Positions 1 through 9,974 are shown, counted from the stretch's first letter. The stretch: DNA of 64,000 bases from Candidatus Hydrogenedentota bacterium (GCA_019637335.1 JAHBVV010000015.1:62001-126000); one strand, 5' to 3'. Notes: generated from the sequence alone by a model not told the origin. Numbers and translations: made by a program.

Positions 1-2
1 GA

Positions 3-254
3 CCGCCGATTCATGTCTGGCCCAAGGAAGATAACCCCGGTCTCTTCATGGGCGGCCAATGTGGCGGCTGTATTAACTTGTGGCGTTTGTTGTGTCAGGC
101 AGGGATGCCTAACCTCCTGTTGCGCCGCTCGTTTGAGGGATTGTTGGCGGAATTGGGGATCGTTGCTCCCAGCACACGAAGGCGCCGGGGCGCCGCCGCG
201 GGAATGCCAACGATCCTTTGCGGCGCTTGCAATCAAACCGGGAAAACGCCATAG
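3..254 (+). CDS. Possible C-terminal end of an unidentified protein (partial)
   Basis: An open frame runs in from the left edge and stops at TAG 252-254, giving 83 residues of a protein whose start lies outside the window. It holds two CxxC pairs (in GGQCGGC and ILCGACN) and a Leu-rich middle section. I do not recognise the family. A competing frame is open over the same bases (stop near 300), so coding potential is uncertain. This frame reads more like a protein because its composition is mixed and it is open from the first base. The next gene follows after about 70 bp on the same strand. Confidence 0.3.
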   Translation, partial: PPIHVWPKEDNPGLFMGGQCGGCINLWRLLCQAGMPNLLLRRSFEGLLAELGIVAPSTRRRRGAAAGMPTILCGACNQTGKTP

Positions 255-325
255 TGATGGGGCCTGCGGGGTGTGTGCGGGCGATACGGATCCCGTTTGA
301 CCGCGAGAAGGAGGAGCGCACGTTC

Positions 326-1900
326 ATGGAGTCTTACGCCGCCGTTTTTGCCCAGACCAACTTTTCCGCGCTGGACTGGGGGATTGTGCTGCTGTACCTG
401 GGACTGTCCGTCACCATCGGCGTCCTGGCCAACAAGTACGTGGGCAGCCTGAGCGACTATATCGTCGCGGGCCGAGGCATGCGGACCGCCTTGGGCATCG
501 CCACCCTGACCGGAACCGAAATGGGGCTGGTCACCGTCATGTACAGCGCCCAGAAGGGCTTTACCGGGGGCTTCGCGGCCTTCCACATCGGGGTGATGTC
601 CGGCGTCCTGGCCCTCTTCATTGGCGTCACGGGCTTCATTGTCACCCGCCTGCGGCGCGAGGAAGTGCTCACCATTCCCGAGTACTACGGCAAGCGCTTC
701 GGAAAGACCGCCCAGGTCCTCGGCGGCGTCATGCTCGCCTTCGGCGGCATCCTGAATATGGGCATGTTCCTCAAGGCCGGATCCATGTTCATCGTCGGCA
801 TTACCGGCCTGCCCGACGACGGGTGGGTCCTCAAGGCCGTCATGATCACGCTGCTGACGCTCGTGCTGACGTACACCGTGCTCGGCGGTATGATTTCCGT
901 CATCCTGACCGACTACATCCAGTTCGTCGTCCTGTCCATGGGCCTTTTCCTGGCCACGGGCCTGGCGATCATGAAACTCGGCTGGTCCCCGGTATTCGAT
1001 ACCCTCGCCGAAACGCGCGGGGAAGCCGCATTCAACCCCATGATCGCCGAGAGCGGATTTGGCCTGGAATACATCGCCTGGATGGCCTTCCTCGGCCTCG
1101 TCAACTGCGCGCTGTGGCCCACCGCCGTGGCGCGCGCGCTCGCCTGCGACTCCGAGCGCACCGTCAAACGGCAGTACATGTGGTCGTCGATCTCCTTCGC
1201 CATCCGCAACATCGTGCCGTATTTCTGGGGCATCTGCGCCTTTGTCTGGGTCATCGGCCACCCGGAACTCAATGCCGTCTTCTTCCCGGAATCGGGAACC
1301 GGCCTCGACACCCTCTACGCCATGCCGGTCTTCCTCGGCCAGCTCCTGCCCATCGGCGCCCTCGGCCTCCTTACGGCCGCGATGATCGCCGCGTTCATGT
1401 CCACGCACGACAGCTACCTCCTGTGCTGGAGCTCCGTGCTGGCCAACGATGTCCTCAAACCGCTCATGGGGCCCCGCCTCTCCGATAAGGGCGCCGTCCT
1501 GGCCACGCGCATCTTCGTCGTCGTTATCGGCCTCTGCATCCTCACCATCAGCTTCGTCTTCCCCCTGCGCGAAGACCTCTGGGACTACATGGCCGTCACC
1601 GGCGCGATCTACTTTACCGGCGCCTTCGCCGTCCTCACGGGCGGGCTCTACTGGAAGCGCGCGAGCAAGGCCGGCGCCCTGGCCGCCCTCTTCTGCGGCG
1701 GCACCGCCGTATTCGGGCTGGGCGCCGTCCAGCATGCCGTGCTCGCGATTCTGGGTGTTGGCGAGGAACGCGCGCAATCGCTCATGGCCACCTTTACCGG
1801 CGCGCGCGTGGGGCTGTTCACCGTGGCCCTGACCGTCGTGGTCATGGTCGCCGTCTCCCTGCTCGTTCCCGACAAACACCCCAACCGCAAGGAAGCATGA
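326..1900 (+). CDS. Sodium:solute symporter (SSS) family transporter
   Basis: A 524-residue inner-membrane protein with about 13 hydrophobic helices. It belongs to the Na+/solute symporter family, which uses the sodium gradient to import sugars, sialic acid, amino acids or similar solutes. The segment TYTVLGGMISVILTDYIQ near residue 190 matches the family signature (GG, TD, Q), and the N-terminus carries the usual SDYIVAGR after the first helix. Start at ATG 326, preceded by AGGAGG at 309-314; longer forms need a TTG with no ribosome site. A 48-residue membrane ORF follows one base after the stop, so the two are probably co-translated. The substrate cannot be read from sequence. Confidence 0.93.
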   Translation: MESYAAVFAQTNFSALDWGIVLLYLGLSVTIGVLANKYVGSLSDYIVAGRGMRTALGIATLTGTEMGLVTVMYSAQKGFTGGFAAFHIGVMSGVLALFIGVTGFIVTRLRREEVLTIPEYYGKRFGKTAQVLGGVMLAFGGILNMGMFLKAGSMFIVGITGLPDDGWVLKAVMITLLTLVLTYTVLGGMISVILTDYIQFVVLSMGLFLATGLAIMKLGWSPVFDTLAETRGEAAFNPMIAESGFGLEYIAWMAFLGLVNCALWPTAVARALACDSERTVKRQYMWSSISFAIRNIVPYFWGICAFVWVIGHPELNAVFFPESGTGLDTLYAMPVFLGQLLPIGALGLLTAAMIAAFMSTHDSYLLCWSSVLANDVLKPLMGPRLSDKGAVLATRIFVVVIGLCILTISFVFPLREDLWDYMAVTGAIYFTGAFAVLTGGLYWKRASKAGALAALFCGGTAVFGLGAVQHAVLAILGVGEERAQSLMATFTGARVGLFTVALTVVVMVAVSLLVPDKHPNRKEA

Positions 1901-1901
1901 T

Positions 1902-2048
1902 ATGGCATTCTGGATTTTTCTCTGGAAGGCAACCTTCATTATCGGCATGCTGCTTTTCGGGCTGCTGGCCGCCTACGTCACAATCTTTGGCGCCCGCGAC
2001 GTCAAGCACCTGCTCACGACGCTGAATCGGGAGCACGGAAAGGAATAG
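1902..2048 (+). CDS. Small single-TM protein, likely symporter partner
   Basis: A 48-codon ORF starting at ATG 1902, one base after the stop of the SSS transporter. The product starts MAFWIFLWKATFIIG, forms one transmembrane helix (about residues 4-28), and ends in a short charged tail (NREHGKE). Immediate spacing and strand imply co-translation with the transporter. Some SSS transporters are paired with small membrane subunits, so a stabilising or regulatory role is plausible, but that is inference. I know no named family for it. The opposing methyltransferase gene ends 73 bp downstream. Confidence 0.65.
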   Translation: MAFWIFLWKATFIIGMLLFGLLAAYVTIFGARDVKHLLTTLNREHGKE

Positions 2049-2121
2049 AGGGCGGCGGGCGCGCCGCGGCGGCAGAGCCACGGCGCGCCAGCCGGGTCAG
2101 GTCACGGGCGATCCGGCAGGA

Positions 2122-2805
2122 TCAGGCGTCACGCCCGGCGGCCACCGCCGCGAGCGATCCCACCGCGATCCGGATGGGCAGGGACCAGATTTCAAAATCT
2201 TCCTCGGATACCACGTTGAAATTCGCCCGATCGAGGAAGCGCGCGACGTCAATGGGCTGGCAATCGACGATGTGAGGGAAATGGCGGTGCATCCACACAT
2301 AGGAACGCTCCATCGGGCCCGTTCGCTCGCCCTCGCGCGGGGTCGCCATCGCCACCACACCGAGCCGCCCGCCCCGCTTCAATACGCGCTCGACTTCATT
2401 TAGCGCCAGCGGGATGTCCTCCAGCGGCAGCAATTCCAGCGTGAAGCAGAAAAACGCCGCGTCAAAGCTGGCTTCCTCGAAGGGAAGCTGCCGCGCATCG
2501 CCGATCTTCAGCACCGTGCGGGACAGCAGGCTCCGGGCCCGCAGCTTTTCCTCGGCAATCTCGCGCATTTTCGGGGAGATATCCACGCCGGCCACCGTAC
2601 CCTTCGGGCCGACGCGTTCCGCGAAGTCAACCAGGCTGTTGCCCGTCCCGAAGCCGATTTCGAGCACCGATTCCCCCGGCTGGAGGTTCAGGGCCCGTTC
2701 CCCTTTCTCGCGCGCCTGGTGCTCGCTGGCGTCGGCTATCAGGTCGTAGGACTGGCTGATGCGGTCATAGAAGGAGCGGTTCGTTTCGAGGTGCACGTTT
2801 TTCAT
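2122..2805 (-). CDS. Class I SAM-dependent methyltransferase
   Basis: A 227-residue soluble protein of the methyltransferase 11/UbiE type. Motif I is VLEIGFGTGNSL, followed by an acidic residue after strand 2 (GVDIS) and the GDARQLPFEEASFDAAFF region (motif II/post II) typical of Rossmann-fold methylases. The start MKNVHLETNRSFYDRI at 2805 is chosen because AGGGAG lies 11 bases upstream and the extra upstream residues look non-coding. The Tyr-rich N-terminal helix (FYDRISQSYD) resembles ubiquinone/menaquinone methyltransferases. The acceptor is unknown. It is divergent from the diguanylate cyclase gene with 266 bp between them. Confidence 0.88.
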   Translation of the reverse strand: MKNVHLETNRSFYDRISQSYDLIADASEHQAREKGERALNLQPGESVLEIGFGTGNSLVDFAERVGPKGTVAGVDISPKMREIAEEKLRARSLLSRTVLKIGDARQLPFEEASFDAAFFCFTLELLPLEDIPLALNEVERVLKRGGRLGVVAMATPREGERTGPMERSYVWMHRHFPHIVDCQPIDVARFLDRANFNVVSEEDFEIWSLPIRIAVGSLAAVAAGRDA

Positions 2806-3071
2806 CGGACTTGAAACTCCCTGGTTGTGCGCCGCATCCGCGCAACAAGGGTGTCGCGACGGGTGGGGCGCGCCTTGAAGTTCTCTCTTACCAGCGTAAC
2901 GTAAAACGCCCCCGATCGCAAGGCTCGGCACGCCGAATTCTTCCCCCTTCTCTAAAGTGTTCCATTCGCGATCACTGCGCCGCGGACGGGGTGGTATACT
3001 CCACTCAGCCGCGGTCGCCCGGCAGCCTGGCCCGGCGCACGCTGGCCGATTGTTCCCGCCGAAGGCAAATC

Positions 3072-4466
3072 ATGCAAGAAAAGCCATATTATTCGCCCCT
3101 CCTTTATGGGTGCATCCTGTTCTCCGCCGCCATGCTTGCGGGCGAAGTCGTGCTGCGCCTCGTGGCTTCGCGCGCGGCGTTCGCCGTGGAAAACCAGACC
3201 CTCGCCGAGGCTGCCGCCATACGCTCCACCATCGAATCGCAAACCAGCGCGGCCGCCTACCTGGCCATGGGGCTCAGCGGCTACCTCTCCCTCGCGCCCG
3301 AACTTGCTCCAGACGACATAAACCGCATGCTGCGCGCGCTGCACCGCCACGGAAGCCATATCCGGAATATCAGTATCGCGCCGGGCAACCGCATTACCTG
3401 GGTCTACCCGCCGGAGGGAAACGAGGAAGCCCTTGGGCTCCACTACGAATCGCTGCCCGCGCAGTGGCCCGACGTGAAGCGCGCGATCGACACCCGGCAA
3501 AACGTCATCGCCGGCCCGATCCCCCTGGTGCAGGGCGGCTTCGGACTCGTCTCCCGGACGCCCGTTTTCCGCGAGGATGGCGGCTACTGGGGCATGATCA
3601 GCATCGTCATCGATATCCAGAGCCTGCTGGAGGCAACCGCGAGCTCCCTGCCTCCCGACACCCCGCGCTGGGCCCTTCGCGCTTCGCAACGCTATCCAAC
3701 CGGACCACGGTACTTTTTCGGCGAAGCCGATCTATTTGCCGAAGACCGGCCGAGTGGCGCCGCCTCGCTCGCCGGAGACAACTGGGAAATCGCCGTCGCA
3801 CCGCGCCGGAAAGGCGGCCTTCAACCCCTACACCAGTGGCTGATCCGGCTCATGAACACGGGAATCGCCCTCGCCTTCGGCGTCATGGCCTTTCTCGTGC
3901 TGCGCGAACGGGAGCGCGCCCGGCACCTCGCCGATCACGACACGCTTACCGGCCTGCCCAACCGGCGCCTGCTCTTCGAACGCCTCGAACAGTGCACCGC
4001 GCTCTCCCGGCGCTATGGCGCGAACTTCTGTATCCTCTACCTCGATTTGAATTCGTTCAAACCCATCAACGACCAGTACGGACACCAGGCCGGCGACCTC
4101 GTGCTCAAGGAAACCGCGCGCCGCATGCGCGAGCGCGTCCGCGCAAGCGATACCGTCGCACGGATCGGCGGCGACGAATTCGCCGTGCTGCTCCCCGATA
4201 CCCGCGAAATCGAGGGCGCCCGCGCCGTCGCCGACAACCTCCTGCGCGCGCTGGAGGAGCCCATCGCCAGCCGGGGGCGAACCTTGCACGTCAGCGCCGC
4301 CATTGGCATCGGTCGCTTTCCGGATCATGGAAACTCGGCGGAGGCGCTCATGAACCGGGCGGACGAGGCCATGTACCGCGCCAAGAACGGCGGGGGCGGG
4401 GGCATTGTGGCGCTGCCGGGACTGAGGGAGCAACAGGCCGACAGCACGAATGGCGATCACCACTAA
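3072..4466 (+). CDS. Membrane diguanylate cyclase with CHASE-type sensor
   Basis: A 464-residue signalling protein. TM helix 1 lies at about 8-30, a periplasmic CHASE-like sensor at about 45-250, TM helix 2 at about 262-278, then a cytoplasmic GGDEF domain (DTLTGLPNRR at 290-299, active-site GGDEF at 366-370). The enzyme should make cyclic di-GMP from two GTP. An inhibitory I-site, RASD at 357-360, sits exactly five residues before GGDEF, so product feedback is expected. Start ATG 3072 is chosen because it places TM1 at the N-terminus and GAAGGC precedes it; the longer frame adds 87 unlikely residues. No EAL domain. The ligand is unknown. Confidence 0.92.
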   Translation: MQEKPYYSPLLYGCILFSAAMLAGEVVLRLVASRAAFAVENQTLAEAAAIRSTIESQTSAAAYLAMGLSGYLSLAPELAPDDINRMLRALHRHGSHIRNISIAPGNRITWVYPPEGNEEALGLHYESLPAQWPDVKRAIDTRQNVIAGPIPLVQGGFGLVSRTPVFREDGGYWGMISIVIDIQSLLEATASSLPPDTPRWALRASQRYPTGPRYFFGEADLFAEDRPSGAASLAGDNWEIAVAPRRKGGLQPLHQWLIRLMNTGIALAFGVMAFLVLRERERARHLADHDTLTGLPNRRLLFERLEQCTALSRRYGANFCILYLDLNSFKPINDQYGHQAGDLVLKETARRMRERVRASDTVARIGGDEFAVLLPDTREIEGARAVADNLLRALEEPIASRGRTLHVSAAIGIGRFPDHGNSAEALMNRADEAMYRAKNGGGGGIVALPGLREQQADSTNGDHH

Positions 4467-4519
4467 TTCGATAGCCTAACCTATGGTCCCCGGTTGCGGT
4501 GGGCCGGCCTGCCCGCTCT

Positions 4520-5869
4520 TCACGCCAGCGACCAGCCTTCCCGGTATTCGCGCCGGATCAGCGCCGCCGCTTCGGGAACATTGCGGACCGCAAGGGCCGC
4601 GGGATCCCACTCCAGCTTGCGCCCGAGCCGGTACGCCAGGTTGCCCAGATGGTTCGCTTCGGTCAGCCAGCCCGCGTACTCGAAGTTGCACGTAGTCGGA
4701 TCCCCGGTCTTGCACGCGTGGATCCACTCTTCGTAGTGCCCGATAGAAGCCGGAATAAAGGGCTCGGGCGGCGTGAAGCCCTCGAAATCATCCTCGGGCA
4801 GCAGCATGTGCTTGCCGTAATCGGACAGGATCATGCCCTTATCGCCAACGAACAGCACCCCGCTGTCCCACTGCGGAATCGCGCCTTCCTTCCAGAGCGG
4901 CGGGCGGTGCGTGCCCTGATACCAGCTCAGCGTCAGCGGCCCGCGATCCCCGCGCGCGCCATAGGTGTATTTCACCTCCATCGACGCCGGCGCAATTTCC
5001 GGATTCACCGGCGGGCCCGCCGCCTCGACCGTTTGCGGGTAATCCAGATTCAGCGCCCAGAACGGCAGATCGATCCAGTGGCTGCCCAGATCCGACATCG
5101 TGCCGTTGCCGAAATCCCACCAGCGATACCACTTCGGGCCCGGCACATAGATCTCGTTAAACGGGCGCGCCGGCGCGGGGCCCACCCACAAGTCCCAGTC
5201 CAGCCCCGCCGGGACCGGGTCCGCCGACGCCGGGCGCTCCTGCACAAACACAATGTCCTTCGCCGCGTCCGATTCCGCCTTCGACGCGTGCCAGCCCCAC
5301 GCGCGGCCCACCCACACATGCACCTCGCTGATCGTCCCGACGGCCCCGGTCTGCACCAGCTCCACCACACGCCGGTAATTGTCGCCCGCGTGAATCTGCG
5401 TGCCCATCTGCGTGGCGACGCCGGCCCGGTTGGCGGCCTCGCGGATTACGCGCGCTTCGTGGATTCCGTGGGTCAGGGGCTTTTCGCAGTAAACGTGCTT
5501 CCCAAGTTGCAGGGCCGGAAGCGTCGCAAACGCGTGCGTATGCTCGCAGGTGCTCACCACGACCGCATCAAATTCCGACGCGTGATCGTATAACTTCCGG
5601 AAATCGCGCACCTTACGCGCGCCCGGGTGCTTCTCCGCGGCCGCGTTCAGGTAGTCCTCGTTCACATCGCACAGCGCAACGATGTTCTCGCTGCTTACCC
5701 CGTTCATATTCGCGCCGCCACGGCCCCCGGAACCGATGATGGCGATGTTCAGCTTGCTGTTCAGGTTCTGCCCGCGAACGATGGCGGGCGCACCGAAAAT
5801 TGCGGCGCCGGCCGCTGCCGCCGCGGTTCCAAGGAATTTTCGCCGGTTGTACGGTTGTTTCGTTTTCAT
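4520..5869 (-). CDS. Tat-exported Gfo/Idh/MocA family oxidoreductase
   Basis: A 449-residue NAD(P)-dependent oxidoreductase. The N-terminus has a twin-arginine signal ([19 protein letters not shown], then APA), so it is folded in the cytoplasm with its cofactor before export. The Rossmann motif is [11 protein letters not shown], and the diagnostic EKPLTH follows HVYCEKP. The second half is the usual alpha/beta substrate domain, ending with EYREGW. Start at ATG 5869 puts RR at residues 8-9. Large sets of such Tat-borne paralogues are typical of Planctomycetes, Lentisphaerae and Hydrogenedentes. The substrate (sugar or inositol-like) is unknown. It converges with the diguanylate cyclase gene and has a divergent neighbour at 6087. 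Confidence 0.92.
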   Translation of the reverse strand: MKTKQPYNRRKFLGTAAAAAGAAIFGAPAIVRGQNLNSKLNIAIIGSGGRGGANMNGVSSENIVALCDVNEDYLNAAAEKHPGARKVRDFRKLYDHASEFDAVVVSTCEHTHAFATLPALQLGKHVYCEKPLTHGIHEARVIREAANRAGVATQMGTQIHAGDNYRRVVELVQTGAVGTISEVHVWVGRAWGWHASKAESDAAKDIVFVQERPASADPVPAGLDWDLWVGPAPARPFNEIYVPGPKWYRWWDFGNGTMSDLGSHWIDLPFWALNLDYPQTVEAAGPPVNPEIAPASMEVKYTYGARGDRGPLTLSWYQGTHRPPLWKEGAIPQWDSGVLFVGDKGMILSDYGKHMLLPEDDFEGFTPPEPFIPASIGHYEEWIHACKTGDPTTCNFEYAGWLTEANHLGNLAYRLGRKLEWDPAALAVRNVPEAAALIRREYREGWSLA

Positions 5870-6086
5870 GGCGTTCTGGCTCCTAATCCGGATGGCCTTC
5901 AGGCGGGTCACTGGGAAAAGGCCAGTCTAACGCCCCCGGGCGATGGCGGTCAACCGCACATCGCGCGGGAACTTTCATGGGTGTGCGAAGATCAGGTACG
6001 GTGCGGGTGCGCTCCGGCGCGCGGACCTTTCCGGCCGGGCGCGAGCGTGTTCCGCGAAACGGCAGCCAACCAGCAGGAGAACCCCC

Positions 6087-7025
6087 ATGAGACAGCCCAT
6101 CAAAGCCCGAATCCGCATCCCGATGCTCGCGGTCGGGATCCTGGCCGCGGGGGCGCTTTCCCCGGCGGCAACGGCCCTGGAGGCCACCCCGGGCCAGATC
6201 ACCTTCGACTCGATTCAGGAGTCGGCGCGGATTGCGCTCACGCACAACGGGTCCCCGGTGCCCGCATCCGCCGTGCAGTCGGTCAAACTCTATGTGGGCA
6301 ACCACGACTACGACCACATGATCCAGGTGTCCCGCGAGGATGGCGCGATCACCGTGCGCCCCACGGGCATGCTTGAACTCGGCACCTACGACCTGGCCAT
6401 CCGCACCACCAGCGGAGAGACGCGGGTTCCGGTGTATGCGCTCCTGCAAATCGTAGACGCCAGCCTCGAAGCGCGCGCCGCGCGCCTCGGCGTCACCGTC
6501 GAGGAGGTCAAGGCCCGCCTCGGCATCAGCCAGGCCGTCGGACAAGACCGCGTATCCCTGAATATTCCCGACCTGTTCTATGTCGGCCAGGCCCTCGAAA
6601 TGACCATACCCCTTCAGGCCGGGCGCGACGCAGTCTGGATGATCAACGGGACGGCGCACACCGCCGCGGGCGAGACGTTCCGGTTCGTCTTTGAGCAGCC
6701 GGGCACGTATGACATCGGTTATCTGGAATCGGCAAACGGTAAGACTGTCGCGGTAGGCTTGGACACCGCCCTCGTTGTGCCCGAACCGGTCGTGCGGACC
6801 AGCGTGGCCGCGGGCACGAAACTGACCCTGCACGCGCCCGCCGGCTACCAGGACGTGGTATGGACGCTGGACGGTGAACCCGCGGGCGTCGGAGCGGACT
6901 GGTCCGGCGAATTCACCGCGACGGGCGAACACGCCGTGGCGGTTCGCGCGAGCAACCCCGCGCCCGGAACGCGGCAGGACTTTCGCGTGGTCACCTACAA
7001 GATCACGGTGACCCCGGCGCAATAA
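6087..7025 (+). CDS. Secreted protein with Ig-like domains, function unknown
   Basis: A 312-residue protein with a Sec signal peptide (basic MRQPIKARIRI, hydrophobic core, cut near ATALEA). The rest is beta-rich with short repeated motifs such as TYDLAI, TYDIGYLE and EHAVAVRAS, resembling bacterial Ig-like or PKD modules. A charged helix, ARAARLGVTVEEVKARLGI, lies in the middle. Start ATG 6087 follows AGGAGA at about 6074-6079. I recognise no catalytic motif; an extracytoplasmic binding role is only a guess. Its last 23 bases overlap the 3' end of the opposing TPR gene. Confidence 0.75.
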   Translation: MRQPIKARIRIPMLAVGILAAGALSPAATALEATPGQITFDSIQESARIALTHNGSPVPASAVQSVKLYVGNHDYDHMIQVSREDGAITVRPTGMLELGTYDLAIRTTSGETRVPVYALLQIVDASLEARAARLGVTVEEVKARLGISQAVGQDRVSLNIPDLFYVGQALEMTIPLQAGRDAVWMINGTAHTAAGETFRFVFEQPGTYDIGYLESANGKTVAVGLDTALVVPEPVVRTSVAAGTKLTLHAPAGYQDVVWTLDGEPAGVGADWSGEFTATGEHAVAVRASNPAPGTRQDFRVVTYKITVTPAQ

Positions 7026-7950
7026 GCGCCTCAAACTCGCTGAGCCACCCGCCCGGGACCCCAAGCGCGCGCGCTTTCTCCAGGTGGTCCCGGGCGATTT
7101 CGGTTTCCCCGAGAAGCCCGAAACCCAACGCGGCGTACGCCATCAATTGCGGATCGCGGCCCGCCCGCCCCGCGTTCCAGCGCGCGCTTATCTCGGCCAG
7201 CGCGGCGCGCGCGTCGGCGTGCTGCGCCTCCCGGTCACCCTGGCTCGCGTGTACGCGCGCCCGGAGCAACAGCCACGTGCTCTTCCACTGCGCCCGGGCC
7301 AGGTTCGCCTCGATCTCCGGCATCGCGTCAGCGGCGCGGCCCGCGTCCACAAGCGCCCACACCCACGTGCGATGCAGCACGGCGCTGGGGTTGCGCGCCC
7401 GCGCCGCGGAAAGCGCCTCCGCCCGCTCCGCATGCCGCCCCAGCCTGGCGAGGGCCTCGGCCTCCCCCAGAAACCAGTCCACCTCCGGGCGGGGCGACGC
7501 CAGGGCGGCGCGCCACGCCGGAAGCGCATCCTCCCAGCGCTCCGCCCGCGCCCGCGCCTGCGCCACGATGGCGTGGTACGGGGCCTCCCGCTCGGGGCCA
7601 TCCTCAAGGGCCAGTCCCTGCTCCGCCACGGCCGCCGCCCGCTCCAGCTGGCCGCCGCGCAACAGGCATTGCGCCAGCCCCGCGATCGCGAGGCCATAGC
7701 GGGGCTGCAGCGCCAGCGCGGCCTCAAAATCGGCGATGGCCGCCTCCCGCTGCCCGAGATACTCGTATTCCGTCGCGCGCGCCGAGAGCAGCCGCGCCGT
7801 GGGGCCGTTGGTCTCGATCCGGTGCGTGATGGCATGAACCACGTCGCCCGGCGCGTCGTGCGCGCTCACCGGAACCGCCAGCAGCACCGCCGCCGCATAG
7901 CAGAGCGCCAGCCCGGCTAACCGTGCCGTATTTACACGAATCGCGACCAT
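7003..7950 (-). CDS. Exported TPR-repeat protein
   Basis: A 315-residue protein with a signal peptide (ARLAGLALCYAAAVLLAVPVSAHD) followed by Ala-rich helical pairs of about 34 residues that fit tetratricopeptide repeats (for example EAAIADFEAALALQPRYGLAIAGLAQCL). TPRs form a superhelical protein-binding surface; here it would be periplasmic. The start ATG at 7950 shares one base with the stop codon of the phosphoesterase upstream (TGATG), and a GTG three bases earlier is possible. The two genes are therefore translationally coupled, and the TPR protein may scaffold or partner the phosphoesterase. Confidence 0.85.
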   Translation of the reverse strand: MVAIRVNTARLAGLALCYAAAVLLAVPVSAHDAPGDVVHAITHRIETNGPTARLLSARATEYEYLGQREAAIADFEAALALQPRYGLAIAGLAQCLLRGGQLERAAAVAEQGLALEDGPEREAPYHAIVAQARARAERWEDALPAWRAALASPRPEVDWFLGEAEALARLGRHAERAEALSAARARNPSAVLHRTWVWALVDAGRAADAMPEIEANLARAQWKSTWLLLRARVHASQGDREAQHADARAALAEISARWNAGRAGRDPQLMAYAALGFGLLGETEIARDHLEKARALGVPGGWLSEFEALIAPGSP

Positions 7951-9974
7951 CACCGGCGGATCTGGAAGGCCAGGTACTCCGCCGCCGCGCCGGCCGGGAC
8001 GTAGCAGCCCAGGTACGCATCGGGAAGGGCCGCGCCCGGATCAAACTCCACCTTCAGATCGCTGCCAAACTCCAGCCGAGCCCGGGTTCCCTCGCCGGCC
8101 ACTTCCAGGGGAAGCCATTTCTCCCGCTCCACCGCAACCGCCTTCTCCACAAGAGCCGTCTCCACCCCATCGGCCACGCGGCTCACCCGGATCGCCCCAG
8201 CGGCCGCGTCCACCACCGCGCGCCAGTGATTGGCCGCGTCGACATATCCGAACACCAGGCCCGCCTTCGCGCCGGTCTCGGACGTGAAGCGCAGCATGGT
8301 CTGGAAGCGAAAGCGCGGGACCGTCGCCGCGTCGAACAACCCGATCAGGTCCTCCGCGCCCGCCTCCGCGCGCAGGTGGCGCTGCTTTCCATCCGCTTCG
8401 CCCGCCACGCGGAGCCCGCCGGCAGAACCCTGCGCCACGCTCCAGTACTGCGGCGGCGCCCCGATGCGGTCTTCCCGGAAGTTAAACGCAAGCCGCGTAA
8501 TCAGCGACAGATCGTGGACCGGCTGCCACGGATTCTCAACGCGCACGGGAGTCACCTGCCCCTGCTTCACAATGCTGAAAAGATCCCGCCGCGCGCCGAA
8601 CTTGTCCAGCATGACGCCGGTAAGGGTGTCGCCCTGAATGTCCAGAATCACCGACCCGTGCTCGAGAATGATCTCGCGCATGACCGGCATCGTCCCGCGC
8701 CGTCCCAGGCCCGCGCCACCATGGCCCGCAACCACGTTCACCGCGCCTTCGTTCGGGTTCAGCCCCGCACTCTTGCGGTAGGCGCCGTCGCCCTCCGGGT
8801 TGCCGTCGCCATCATCCAGAATGACGCCCTCGGCGACCGTCGGCGTGGCGTAGGCCCCGTCCATCAGCATGCTGCGCTCGTATATGTGCGAATGGCCCGT
8901 CAGCGTCACGTCCACGCCCGCCGACTCCAGGATGGGCATGATGTGCTCGCGCATTTCGATAAGCTGGCCCTCGACATCGCTGTCGTGCGAACCCTTCGAA
9001 TAGGGCGGGTGGTGCCAGAACGCGATCATCCACTTCGCCTTCGCCTGCTCGAGGTCCGCCCGGAGCCACTGCGCCATCGCCCCGTCCGGCTTGCGATCCA
9101 GGTCATGCGAGTCGAGGCAGATGAAGTGCACGTCCGCAATGTCGAAGGAATAGTACGCCTCCGTGCCCGAGGGCGCGCCGCCCACTTCGCCCGCCGTGGG
9201 AACCACATACGCATCGTAATAGGGGCCCACGCCCGTTATCCCGCGCGACGTGTTGCCCTCGTGGTTTCCCATCGTCGGCCAGCACACGGTATTGCGCAAC
9301 GTCGCCTGATACGGCGCGAAGAAGTGGTGGTGAAACTCCCAGTCCGTCCCGTCGCCATACGCCATGTCGCCCACGTGGATGTAGTGATCCAGGGGGCGCT
9401 TGGTCTCCGCGATAAACCCGCGCATCGCGTCGTGCACCAGCGCCTGATCCGTGCCGCCCGTGCCCGAATCGCCCACCACCCAGATCCGCATGTCCGCCGT
9501 GCTCCCCACCGGCGGGTGCGTCACGAAATAGTGGTCCGCATCGCCCCCAGCCAGCAGACGGTCGCCGTCGTAGATGGCGTAGTACTGCTTCGTGTTCGGA
9601 GCGAGCCCGCGCACGGGCGCCTCGTACTGGTGCGTGTTCGGAGCCGTCGACGGGTCGTGATCGTCCGGACGGCGCTTCGCGGCGTCCTCCGCCGGCTCCT
9701 GGTAAAGCCGCGGGACGTCTTCCGGCGCGTTCACGTCCGCCGCGACCCGCAGCGTAATGGCCTCGCCGGACACCGTGCGCGCCAGCGCGTCCGGCGCGTC
9801 ACCGTAGCGCAGCACCGGCGTTATCGCGCCCAGCGTCCGCCAAACCACCACCACGCCGTCCGGCGACGCCTGCTGGAGGTATGGGGCCCGGTGAAGTTCA
9901 CCCGCCGCCAGGGCGGGCCAGGCCGCCAACAAGGCCACGGAAGGAATCAATAAAAGGCGCAAGAGATGTTGCAT
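7950..9974 (-). CDS. Secreted metallophosphoesterase (purple acid phosphatase-like)
   Basis: A 674-residue exported enzyme. Signal peptide at about 1-25 (start MQHLLRLLL at 9974; a longer frame adds 14 residues). An N-terminal fibronectin-like domain (APYLQQASPDGVVVVWRTLG) is followed by the calcineurin-like phosphoesterase core with ligand motifs GDSGTGG, VGDMAYGDG, MGNHEG, FWHHPPYSKGSH and TGHSHIYERS, which hold a dinuclear metal site. A C-terminal module of about 170 residues looks like a LamG/concanavalin-type jelly roll. This domain order fits purple acid phosphatases that release phosphate from organic esters. It is coupled to the TPR gene downstream. Confidence 0.92.
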   Translation of the reverse strand: MQHLLRLLLIPSVALLAAWPALAAGELHRAPYLQQASPDGVVVVWRTLGAITPVLRYGDAPDALARTVSGEAITLRVAADVNAPEDVPRLYQEPAEDAAKRRPDDHDPSTAPNTHQYEAPVRGLAPNTKQYYAIYDGDRLLAGGDADHYFVTHPPVGSTADMRIWVVGDSGTGGTDQALVHDAMRGFIAETKRPLDHYIHVGDMAYGDGTDWEFHHHFFAPYQATLRNTVCWPTMGNHEGNTSRGITGVGPYYDAYVVPTAGEVGGAPSGTEAYYSFDIADVHFICLDSHDLDRKPDGAMAQWLRADLEQAKAKWMIAFWHHPPYSKGSHDSDVEGQLIEMREHIMPILESAGVDVTLTGHSHIYERSMLMDGAYATPTVAEGVILDDGDGNPEGDGAYRKSAGLNPNEGAVNVVAGHGGAGLGRRGTMPVMREIILEHGSVILDIQGDTLTGVMLDKFGARRDLFSIVKQGQVTPVRVENPWQPVHDLSLITRLAFNFREDRIGAPPQYWSVAQGSAGGLRVAGEADGKQRHLRAEAGAEDLIGLFDAATVPRFRFQTMLRFTSETGAKAGLVFGYVDAANHWRAVVDAAAGAIRVSRVADGVETALVEKAVAVEREKWLPLEVAGEGTRARLEFGSDLKVEFDPGAALPDAYLGCYVPAGAAAEYLAFQIRR

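Noticed and set aside
233-1948. 571-codon open frame opposite the SSS transporter
   Set aside because: It is the antisense shadow of a clear membrane transporter. It is charged throughout with no fold-like pattern, as expected in GC-rich DNA.
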